Positions 48,950-57,587 of a stretch of DNA of 64,000 bases are shown in pieces. Within the stretch, counting starts at the first letter, position 1; each line of letters begins with the position of its first letter. Position numbers and translations under genes: made by a program. This DNA comes from Chrysophaeum taylorii (lineage: Eukaryota > Sar > Pelagophyceae > Pelagomonadales > Pelagomonadaceae): contig JAQMWT010000456.1 in the NCBI GenBank assembly GCA_029834535.1, forward strand, positions 167,443 to 231,442, given 5' to 3'. A model generated the notes under the pieces. It was not told the DNA's origin. It ran no database searches and saw only the letters and a list, made by a program, of their open reading frames with translations.

Positions 48950-51180
48950 ACTCGCGTCTCCACACTACGCTCGGGGGGGATCACAACAGGGCGTACGCCT
49001 CCTGCCGCCGGCGCGACGGAGCGTCCTGCTCGGCGCGGGCGGCAGGCTGCCCGAGGCGGCGACGTGGCCGAGGACGTCCGGTGTGAGGGCGTAGCGTGCT
49101 CGGCCCATAATGCATTGGCGATCCCCCACTCGCGGTCAATGCGGCGAACTTGGAGTACCGCCTTGGTTGGCCTCGGTAAAGTCAGCACAGCCGCTTTCTA
49201 CCCGCGTTCGCGCTGCGATTCGTGCGGCGCAGGCTTTTGTAAGTTCGTGGCATGCCGCACTGGCCTCACCGAAGGCGCCGAAAACGATAGCCAGCGACGG
49301 TGCCGTAGCTGCGTTGCCACGGCACGACGGGGGACATCGGGTGGGGGCGCCAGGCGGGGAGATGGTGGCGTCGATGGTGCGAGCTTGTTGAATATAGGCA
49401 TTGCAAACTTGCGCTGCTGCGCACCGATCGACAGTGAAAGGTTGAGAGAGGGGTGTTCGACGGGCGTAGGCTACCTTCTTGACGTCGTTGTGTTGCTCGC
49501 GTGACGAGAATATCAGGCACGACGCTGCTTCGGGCGAAGTTGCCTTGATACTGGTCGTAGAGACGCGAGCGGACAACAGGGGCGGCAACGTCAGCAAAGA
49601 TGCCGAAGACCTCGGTTTGCAGGGCGGGGATACCCGCCTCGCAAAGAGAGGTGAGGCTGCGGTCGAGTAAGTCGTCATGCCAGGTCCGTGGTTGAGAATT
49701 TGTGACGGGTATCTGGCTGGAGAACGGCGTCAGATGCGGGTACCAACCGTGCCAAGCCGGAGAACGAGAATCGGGCACATATCGGCCCAGCATCGGATTG
49801 GTGTCGGAAGTGAGGAGCTGAGCTGGTGGAGAAGCGTCACATGAACACGCCGCGACCCGACGAGCATCGGTGATCGGCACCATTCGTCGGAGTGCAGTGG
49901 CCCGAGACGCTTCGCGCCGAGGGCGGCACGTTTTGGGTATGGGTGTCGGGACAGTAGAGGGTCCACGCGGACGCACATAGAGACAAACTCGCGGGCGAGA
50001 GGACCATCGATGATCTGGACATCGTTGGCGGGGTCACCGGAACCAGCGGAAGGCCAGCGTAGTACGGAGATCAGCGCGAAGCACATCCCACACGATCTCG
50101 AGTGCCCGCGCCAGGCGGCAACCGGAGACAAGAGGAGAACGGCACACCTCATTAACTCCTGTGCGGAAGGAGTCGGGCACCCAGGACCGAGGCGGGGGAG
50201 GTATCCAGGGAGGACCTCCTCGATGGCACCCGCCGGATCGCGGAGGTCGATGAGACGCGGGAGGCCTGGGCCGCCGTGCCGACGAAGGCGGCGGGGCTGG
50301 CGCAGGAGCGGATGACGCCACCACCATTCCGAGCGTGGGGGCGGAGGCGCTGGATGACGCTGTCGTCATTGTCAATGGCTCGAAGCGGCTCGGCGCCGAG
50401 TGCCGTGGTGGCGGGGCTGAGGGCGGCATCATTGAAGCGGCGGAGCTCATTCGAGACATTATCAGGGTTTTAACGGTGCGCGAGGTAGTCCACGCCCGGA
50501 GCGAAGCAGTAGCGGCCCAAGAAGTACATGCCCAGTGGAGGGCGACGTTCTGGAGCTTAGTGCGAATCGTCTTCATGTAGCTTTGTTGATCATCATCCAT
50601 CCTCGCGTTGCGAAGTGGGGCGACGTTGTTGTCTCCGGCGCGTGAGGGGGGCCCGATGGGCACGCTCCGGCGCGTCCGGGGGGGGCGATGGGCACGCGCC
50701 GTAGATAAACAGACCGTCAGCGACAACGGAGACGCCGGCAAGGGTGCGAGTGCCAGCTGACGCACCTTAAATGTGGTGTTGGGGGCTAGGAGACTCATGC
50801 CAAGCACCGGACTGAACGCCGCGCGGTCGTCGAGGCGGAGTTCGTTGCCGTTGGATATCACGGGCGTACTGCAGGAGAGCGTCGACAGTCTCACGAGGAG
50901 AACCGGAGACAACACCGTCGTCCATACCAAAACGTGCATAACCGGCACGCGCGCGCTAGCGGGTGTCAAGGGCCTGTGCGGCGTTATGCGTCGCCACAGA
51001 ATAGTCAGGCGGTAGGTTGGATCGCCTCGCTGCCCGCCTTCTTGAGAGTCGAAGGGGGCGCGAGCGAGGCCGGTCGGGCCATAAACCGCTACCCGGTGCG
51101 CTGGCTGAAGTTGCTTGAATCTGAAGTAGCCAGAGGCTCGCGGCTTGGCATTAGAGTGGTGGGCGAGTTTGTCCACAATG
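48950..51180 (-). mobile_element. Non-LTR retroelement remnant between paralogues A and B
   Basis: Minus-strand fragments match the copy at 16937-18655: MKTIRTKLQNVALH near 50570 (MTTIRTKLQNVSL there), a thumb segment LRLDDRAAFSPVLG near 50850, RTWHDDLLDRSLTSLCEAGIPAL and EVFGIFADV near 49600-49690, and the C-terminal VFGAFGEASAA block near 49280. Multiple frame changes. The 3' tail is not recognisable at its left edge. Confidence 0.5.
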
Positions 51181-51483
51181 GTCCACCGCTTGAGCTAGTC
51201 GAAGGCGTTTGGTTTGTCGAGCTCGGTGATGACATGGAAATCACCTACCAGTGGCACAGTGGCGGACGGTGCCAGTGTTGTCTCCTGATATTCCGGTAGT
51301 GGCTGGTTTCTGAAGACGAGGAGCATTGTATAGGTTTTCGAAAACTGGTGCCAGTTTGGAAGTGGGCTCGTACATGCTCAATATCCCGGATGCGATTTAC
51401 ACGCAAGTCGGCGTCTACATGCAGTGCAGAAATCAAACCTCAAAAGAAAAACCACGAACACACCTCGGCCGTTGACGTGCGTA

Positions 51484-51985
51484 AAGGTCTACTGCTAAGA
51501 GGGCGGGGGTGCGTGTGGGTGCTTGAAGGTTTTTGGTACGTTGTGTGGGGACAAGAAGGATGTGCCTGAAGGGCGTAGATGGGTACGCGGGGCCTAGCCG
51601 AGGTCATCGCCGAGCCAAGGGGTAGGCGAAGAGAGGACGGGCCCCGCCCGTAGGTCGTACGCGTGCTGCCGCCTGTCGTATGTGCGACGAAGTGTGATGT
51701 CCTGCTGGGCGGCCTGGGTGGGGCTGCCCGAGGCGGCGACATGGCTGAGGGCGGTGAGGGCACAGCGCGCCCGGCCCAATGCGTTGGGGATCCCCCACTC
51801 GCGGTAGATGCGGCGAGTTTGGGCCGCCTTGGCCTCGGTAAAGTCGGCACAGCCGCTTTCTACCCACGTTCGCGCTGCGATTCGTGCGGCGCAGGCTTTT
51901 GTAAGTTCGTGGTATGCCGCACTGGCCTCACCGAAGGCGCCGAAAACGATAGCCGGCGACGGTATACCGCAGCTGCGTTCGTTCA
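51484..51985 (-). mobile_element. 5'-truncated copy of the same non-LTR element
   Basis: From the 3' tail GGTCTACTGCTAAGAGGGC at 51484 to about 51985, colinear with 16937-17440. The minus-strand reading IVFGAFGEASAAYHELTKACAA... WVESGCADFTEAKAA matches the C-terminal domain of the copies at 17340 and 49180. It ends about 70 bp before paralogue B. Confidence 0.55.
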
Positions 51986-52054
51986 GGTTAATCGATTGGC
52001 CAATAATGCCCACGAAACTGTCGAGCCGTTAAGGATAGATTCTATTGGCTGACG

Positions 52055-53302
52055 ATGTTGTTTCTGTTTTGTGGCATGGTTGCCGCGCAGCTGCCGGGGC
52101 CGCGGTCGAAGACGCAGATCGAAGTCGTCGAGAAGGCCGCGCGGGAGGCCGCGGCGTTGTCCGAAGCGGCGACCTCCGAAGCCATCGCTTTGATTGACTC
52201 GGTCAAACCGCGGCTCCCGGCGTGCTCGCACCTGAGCGGCGCCGAACTCCTCGAGCTCTACGAGAACGAGGTGCGGACGGTGGAACTCGTCCACAACATC
52301 GATGCCGATGACCTGGTTCTTCTCGACGCTTACCTTCCGAATTCCTGGGAGGAAAACTACGAAGAGCGCGTCGCCTGCAACAGCAGCGAGACGTATGCCT
52401 ACCTCCTGAATGATGCCGAAACCAAAATCTACGGGTTTCCGTCTTTTTCGGACGGTGACTGTCCTGGCAGCTTCAGGGAAGCAGCTGACCGGCCCGTGTA
52501 CACCGCCTTCAACTCGCTCCGGCTAGACGCGGGTAACCCGGCGTTCGGGACGATTTCGCTCGTCTTGCATCAGCGACCCGAGGCCATCTTGATCGCGCCC
52601 GCCGACACCGGGAGCATCGAGTTCACGTGCAACGAGACGCTCAACTTGTCGAAGCACTTTGGGATCGAGGACTGCTCGTTGTGGGGCGACGTGCCGGTCG
52701 GAACTATGAAAGATCACAAGCACTTGCTCGGCGCGGCCGTCACCTTCATGAACTCGACGCAATGGCTCGTGCGCCAGTTCAAGCGGTTTGTGCCGCAGTG
52801 TGCGAGCCCCGCCGTGCTTACGAATAACGACCTCGAGCAGTACTGGGAAGCGGTCTACGCGATGCCGGTTTACTGGGACGACTTGAAGTTTCTCGTTGGC
52901 TCCTTTGACGACCTCTTCGGGACCCCCGAGGGCGCGGCCCTCGTGCGATTTGCGCAGCGCCGCTCCAAGGCCCTCGTCTGGGCGCGGAGCTCCTCCGAAA
53001 CCCCCGGGGTGTTGCTCAACCAGCGCATCCTCGACCCGGACACGGCTTTCGTCACCAACGCGACCATGGATGTGTCTTGTACCGCCGCCAAAGCGGCAAC
53101 TTGGCTCCGCGCTATCGAGCTCCGCAAGAAGTCGTCGTCACTACTGGCATCCCGCGTCGAGTTCCGGATCTTGTATGACAGCATGCGCGCGAGCCTGCCG
53201 TCGGTGGCCAACGTGAAGAGCCTCGTCACTGGCGCCTGCGACGACCCTTCAGCCTGCTTCGGTCTCACCACGGACAACCACACCTGCGTCTGTTATCAGT
53301 AG
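52055..53302 (+). CDS. Secreted protein of unknown function, paralogue B
   Basis: 415 residues from ATG 52055, opening the signal peptide MLFLFCGMVAAQLPG. Nearly identical to A through the coding region and about 40 bp past the stop. Upstream, similarity to A stops at about TTCTATTGGCTG (52038), beyond which the retroelement fragment lies. Differences from A are mostly single substitutions, some at surface-like positions (RQRP to HQRP, NKTLNLSIH to NETLNLSKH). The frame is intact, so the copy is probably expressed or very young. Confidence 0.87.
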   Translation: MLFLFCGMVAAQLPGPRSKTQIEVVEKAAREAAALSEAATSEAIALIDSVKPRLPACSHLSGAELLELYENEVRTVELVHNIDADDLVLLDAYLPNSWEENYEERVACNSSETYAYLLNDAETKIYGFPSFSDGDCPGSFREAADRPVYTAFNSLRLDAGNPAFGTISLVLHQRPEAILIAPADTGSIEFTCNETLNLSKHFGIEDCSLWGDVPVGTMKDHKHLLGAAVTFMNSTQWLVRQFKRFVPQCASPAVLTNNDLEQYWEAVYAMPVYWDDLKFLVGSFDDLFGTPEGAALVRFAQRRSKALVWARSSSETPGVLLNQRILDPDTAFVTNATMDVSCTAAKAATWLRAIELRKKSSSLLASRVEFRILYDSMRASLPSVANVKSLVTGACDDPSACFGLTTDNHTCVCYQ

Positions 53303-53543
53303 ACACTTCGCTCTCCTTGTGTACATTAAGTGTCGGGAGAGGTCAAGGTGCCCCATAGTATTAGGGGTCGTCGGTCGCCGAGCCGTAAGGATGTTGTTGG
53401 TTCAGGCGACGGTATTGTCGTGGGTGGAAGGTTGATACTTGTCGAGAGGTGGCACACGATAGATAGTAGGGTTCACGTTCGTCCGTCTTCTTCAAGAGTA
53501 GTTATTCCGTCGTCGTAATTAAAGATTCAACAAGTGCAGGCCA
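53303..53543. other. Short spacer after paralogue B
   Basis: No coding signal. It ends where the AGTAAGTTC repeat cluster starts. Confidence 0.4.
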
Positions 53544-53875
53544 GTAAGTTCACCTATCTCTTACCCCAGTAAGTTCACCTGGTCCCAGTAAGTTCACCTA
53601 GTCAGTAAGTTCACCTAGTCCCAATCTCTAACCCCAGTAAGTTCGGCGTAAACCCACTCGTGCTCACACCCACTCACCCCACTCTCCTTCGAGGTCGTCG
53701 CTGTCGCCTCCGCCAATCTAAGCTCCTCTTATCCGCACACCCCGCTAACCTTTGCGTTTACTCTAAAACCCCCAGTAAGTTCACCTGGTCCCAGTAAGTT
53801 CACCTGGTCACTATATTCACCTAGTCCTAATCTCGAACCCCAGTAAGTTCACCTGGTCCCAGTAAGTTCACTTAC
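53544..53875. repeat. AGTAAGTTCACCT repeat cluster, nine copies
   Basis: CCCAGTAAGTTCACCTGGT-type units occur nine times in two groups (53544-53645 and 53773-53875), separated by about 130 bp of unrelated sequence. Unit spacing is irregular (about 17-32 bp), often joined by GGTCC or AGTCC. It lies just downstream of the minus-strand helicase remnant. Confidence 0.85.
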
Positions 53876-53903
53876 AGTGCGCGTGTAGACACCGGGAGGG
53901 GGC

Positions 53904-54475
53904 TTATCGGTATTGCGCAGCACGTGTGGGGTAGGGTAGAGTCGTCGACTCAGAAGAGCATATCCTCGGGGTGGCCGATCGACAGAGAGCCACGTAGAGC
54001 TGGACGTGACAGAAGACGGGCTTGGGCAAGACGACGCCGACCTCGCGGGGCGTTTGGCCCTGGCTCTTGTTGATCGTTTGGCGTCGGCGGGCCTTAAGGG
54101 ATCCAGGTTGGAGGAGCCTCGGTGACACGACACGATCGATCACGTATCTGGTACCGTTGCAGTGGCCGTGCGACGGGTCGAGGTTGCGAAGACCTTAAGC
54201 TCGCGCTCAAAGTCAGCATCCCGTTGGTTGTCAGGGAGTTGAAAACTCGACTGTAAAGAGCGAGGCGTCGTCTTCCGACCCAGCCTAGTCAGCCGAAAAG
54301 AACTCCGACGCCTCGTCTCCGGGAAAAAAAGGCCGCGGTCATGCGCGCGTTGTCAGCATCGACAACATCGTTTCGACGGGGCGTGAGAATGGCGCGCTGA
54401 AAGAGCCGCCGCGGGTCGTGGAAATAGTCTGCGAGGTCGCCGTAGACGGCTTGGAGGATCACTGTCTGGCTCTCG
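53904..54475 (-). pseudogene. Helitron/Pif1-type helicase C-terminal remnant
   Basis: Minus strand. VILQAVYGDLADYFHDP, QRAILTPRRNDVVDADNARM, then LRNLDPSHGHCNGTRYVIDR, TINKSQGQTPREVGVVLP and VQLYVALCR reproduce, in order, the last motifs of Pif1-like helicases as found in Helitrons (RAIL.P.N..V, RNL...G.CNGTR, INKSQGQT, QLYVALSR). A frame change at the A7 run near 54327 and stops break it. No Rep domain is found in the window. Confidence 0.8.
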
Positions 54476-54655
54476 CGCCTACCTGATCCTTATTCTTGCG
54501 CCTACCTGATCCTTACCCTAAATCGAGGGACAAACAAACAAACAGACAGACAAACATCTGTCGATTAGTAGTTAGGACAGGTGGTAGGTAGTAATAACCC
54601 GCGGCGGCCAGCCAGCCACGTCAGGAAGGTTCCTTTCCTTACAGAAAGTGGAGTG

Positions 54656-55906
54656 ATGAGGAGCGTGGTTGTGCTGCTTGCAGCCGCAGGCACCGCCGAG
54701 GTGCCCGGGCCACGGACGGCGACGCAGATCGCCGTGTTCGAGAAGGCCGCGCGGAAGGCTGCGGTGTTGTCCGAAGCGGCGACCTCCGAGGCCATCGCGT
54801 TAATAGAGTCGGTGAAAGCTTGGATCCCGTCGTGCTCCAACCTGAGCGGCGCCGAACTCCTCGAGCTCTACGAGAAGGAGATGCGCACGGTGGAACTCGT
54901 CCACAACCTCGAGGCAGATGCATTACTTTCGTTTGATGAGGGATACCTTCCGAATTTATGGGAGCAGACGCTGGGGAATTGTTCCGATGGTTTGCTAGAC
55001 GTCACCGACCTGGCCGAAACCAATATCTACGGGTTTCCGTCGTTTGAAAGTCCGTGCTGCCCGCAGAGCTTCCGGGAGGCGATGGACAGGCCAATTTACG
55101 CGGCTCTAAATTCGTTGAGAATCGACGCGGGGAATCCTTGGTTTGGAAACGTTTCGCTCGTCTTGCGCCATCGACCCGAGGCCGTTCTGATCGCGCCCGC
55201 CGACACGGGGAGCGTCGAGTTCACGTGCAACAAGTCCCTGAACATGTCTATATCCTTTGGGATCGAGAACTGCTCGTTGTGGGAGCAGGTTCCTATTGGC
55301 ACGACGAAAGATCACAAGCACCTTATAGGCGCGGCCGTTACGTTTTACGATCCCGAATGGCTCGTGCGGCAGTTTGAACGGTTTGTGCCGCGATGCGCTG
55401 CCACGACCGTCATCGTGCGGAAAGATCTCGGACAGTACTGGGAAGCGGTGTATGCAAAACCCATGTATTGGTCGGACGTTAAGTTTATCGTCGCGTCGTT
55501 CGACGACCTCTTCGGGACGCGCGACGGCGCGGCGCTCGTGGACTTCGCGCAGCGCCATTCCAAAGCCATCGTGTGGGCGAGGAGCGAGTCGGAAACGCCG
55601 GGGGTTCTGCTCAACCAGCGCCTCCTCGACCCTGACACCTCGTTGGTGACGAACGCGACGATGGATCGAGGTGCCGGCGACCTCAAGGCGGCCGCGTGGA
55701 GCCGCGCGATCCATCTCCGCGCCGACCACCGGGTTGTTGTGTCCCGCCTGGAATGGCGTAGGCTCTATGACGAGATGCGCGCCGGTCTGCCGTGGGTGGC
55801 CGACCTCAAGACCCTCGTCACCGGCGTCTGCGCGGACACCTCGGCCTGCTTCGGCTTCACCGCCCAAAACCAGACCTGCGTCTGCTACATTGTGTCACAC
55901 TACTAG
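54656..55906 (+). CDS. Secreted protein of unknown function, paralogue C
   Basis: 416 residues from ATG 54656 (MRSVVVLLAAAGTAEVPGP, signal peptide). Aligns with A and B over the full length: SEAATSEAIALIESVK, LSGAELLELYEKE, NIYGFPSFES, DRPIYAALNSLRIDAGNPWFG, LIAPADTGSVEFTC, TCVCY. I estimate 60-65% identity. Divergence from A/B shows an older duplication, followed by the recent A/B split. Differences cluster in the segment after the YLPNLWE block and in the last third. Confidence 0.85.
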   Translation: MRSVVVLLAAAGTAEVPGPRTATQIAVFEKAARKAAVLSEAATSEAIALIESVKAWIPSCSNLSGAELLELYEKEMRTVELVHNLEADALLSFDEGYLPNLWEQTLGNCSDGLLDVTDLAETNIYGFPSFESPCCPQSFREAMDRPIYAALNSLRIDAGNPWFGNVSLVLRHRPEAVLIAPADTGSVEFTCNKSLNMSISFGIENCSLWEQVPIGTTKDHKHLIGAAVTFYDPEWLVRQFERFVPRCAATTVIVRKDLGQYWEAVYAKPMYWSDVKFIVASFDDLFGTRDGAALVDFAQRHSKAIVWARSESETPGVLLNQRLLDPDTSLVTNATMDRGAGDLKAAAWSRAIHLRADHRVVVSRLEWRRLYDEMRAGLPWVADLKTLVTGVCADTSACFGFTAQNQTCVCYIVSHY

Positions 55907-55953
55907 GCTTGTAAGTAAAATAATAATGAGGTAGAGTCGTCGTCGTCGTCGTC

Positions 55954-56000
55954 GTCGAAGAGCATGTCCTCCGCGTGGTGTTTCGGCGAGCACTTCTCAT
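55954..56000 (-). promoter_or_regulatory. Candidate SECIS element of the selenoprotein T mRNA
   Basis: About 65-110 nt after the stop, the minus strand has ATGAG (56000-55996), 12 nt, AAA, a loop, and CGAC at 55957-55954. The ATGA...AA...GA order and the spacing fit a eukaryotic SECIS. The helix as I can pair it has mismatches (AAG/CTT and GC/GC pair; T-T mismatches), so this is a candidate only. Confidence 0.35.
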
Positions 56001-56062
56001 TACAAAAGAGAGAAGGACTGCGTCATGGGGTAGAGGGCACCTCGGACGTACATAAAACTCAC

Positions 56063-56740
56063 TCAAAAGAAGTTGTTGTTGTTGTTGTTGTTGCTGCTGC
56101 TGATGGGCTTGAGGCCGTTCTGTTTCAGACCGGAGACGAGATCCTGGACGGTGGGGAGACGGCCGGTCTCCAACTTGGAAAATACGAGACGGTCGTCGAG
56201 ATAGATCTCGAAGGCGCCGGTGGCGACGAGAGAATTCGCAAAGTTGTTGGCGAGCCAAACGACGGCAAAGGTCATCATCTTGTTTTCGGCGACAAGGCCG
56301 TACCACGAGGGAACGGGAAGGCCGAGGAAGGTAAAGGCACGGTCGCCCACGAAAAGCAACACGACAGTGGCCATCTGAGCCATGCCGGCGATTTGCGCGG
56401 CGACGACGCCGTGGGCGGGAGGGGGGTAATGTTCTGCCTCGATCGAATCGAGGTTATAGCGCTCTTCGAGGAACTTCCTCAGCTCGAGAAAGTTCCTCTG
56501 CGTGCCTCAGCTCGTACAGAGCTTGACGAGGATGCGCCGCGGGTCGATGAGCGGTGTCGGGGGGGGCACCTCCGCGAACTCGGCGGTCGTCTCCTCGGCG
56601 ACCGGGGTCACGCGGGAGGGGGGGGGGGGCTCCTTGGACACCTCCTTGCCGACGATGAGGTCCCGCGCGTACATCGCGGCGACGAGGATGACGAGGTACC
56701 GGACAACGCCCGGAACCCCGCCGCCACCTTCGCCAGCCAT
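56063..56740 (-). CDS. SELENOT: Selenoprotein T (TGA read as selenocysteine)
   Basis: 225 residues from ATG 56740 if TGA 56509-56507 (codon 78) is decoded as Sec. The redox motif then reads KLCTSU, the CxxU of SelT, followed in frame by GTQRNFLELRKFLEERY. An ER-membrane hydrophobic segment follows (MATVVLLFVGDRAFTFLGLP), and then the diagnostic STGAFEI-like VATGAFEIYLDDRLVFSKLETGRLPTVQDL. Homology on both sides of the TGA in one frame is strong evidence for recoding. SelT is an ER thioredoxin-fold oxidoreductase. An N-terminal hydrophobic helix (VVRYLVILVAAMYARDL) is present. A conventional reading would break it into two short frames. Confidence 0.9.
56507..56509 (-). other. Selenocysteine UGA codon
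   Basis: In-frame TGA preceded by AAG CTC TGT ACG AGC (KLCTS) and followed by GGC ACG CAG AGG. It occupies the second redox position of CxxU in selenoprotein T. Confidence 0.88.
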
Positions 56741-56802
56741 GCTGACACTGCTGGGAGTTTTTCTCTGGACCACCACCTGACGTCACTTGGTATTAATTAT
56801 CC

Positions 56803-57363
56803 TTACTGGAGAAGGGAGGCTACCGGGATTCCGATTTGGGGTTTAGCGACAATGGGGAGGGGTTGCGGCGCCACGTCCTCCCCAACGTCGTCGAAGTCGT
56901 CGTCCTCCGAAGAGACCACGCCCGACCGCGGCACTGCAACCCGACACGCTGCGCCGAGGTGGTAATAGGCGACGAGGACCCGGTCGAGGCCGATCGCCTC
57001 AACGATGAGGCGCCGCGGGCCCGACCAAGGCACAGCCCCCGAGGGTGCGACCACGTCGCCGACTCGCAATGACGTCGTCACGTCCAAGGTCGCCGATACG
57101 CGGACGTACCCCCCATCCAACGCCACCCTCGTGTCGACCTGGTGCGCCCCCGCAAGAATCCTCGCGATGTCCACAATCGCCTCCTTTTTTTCCACGCCCA
57201 AAGTCACGCCCATCGTCACTGGCGCCTTGACGTCGAAAAAAAGCTGCTCGCGCCGCCACGGCCCCACCGAGCTCACGCGCTCCTGGCCCTGGTACCTGGC
57301 GCGCACGCGTACGGGGCCGAGATCTGTCTCTACGCACTCCACAGTCAGCAGCCCGAGCATCAT
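56803..57363 (-). CDS. Protein of unknown function
   Basis: 186 residues from ATG 57363 (a second ATG follows directly). Mostly beta-strand-like with alternating hydrophobics (LLTVECVETDLGPVRVRARYQG, VTMGVTLGVEKKEAIVDIARIL, RLIVEAIGLDRVLVAYY) and an acidic stretch EDDDFDDVGED. No signal peptide or membrane segment. Not recognised. It may be a small beta-barrel or Tudor-like protein, but nothing specific supports that. Lies 62 bp upstream of the selenoprotein T start on the same strand. AAACCCT occurs 50 bp before its start. Confidence 0.6.
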   Translation of the reverse strand: MMLGLLTVECVETDLGPVRVRARYQGQERVSSVGPWRREQLFFDVKAPVTMGVTLGVEKKEAIVDIARILAGAHQVDTRVALDGGYVRVSATLDVTTSLRVGDVVAPSGAVPWSGPRRLIVEAIGLDRVLVAYYHLGAACRVAVPRSGVVSSEDDDFDDVGEDVAPQPLPIVAKPQIGIPVASLLQ

Positions 57364-57587
57364 GTCTGCTGCTGCTGCTGCTGCTGACGTGGTGGCCTCA
57401 AATTAACTAGCAAACCCTCTCTTATTTCGAACTTCCTTACTACGGGCGGGTTTGGTTTGCACCTGGGGGGAATGGAGTCGGGGTCCTATAGTTTTTTTTT
57501 TTCTCTCCCCCTCCCACCCTCTCTCTTCCAAAACTAAAGACACCCCCCCCTTTTTAGGTGATTCCTCGGGGCATAGTATTATTGGAG

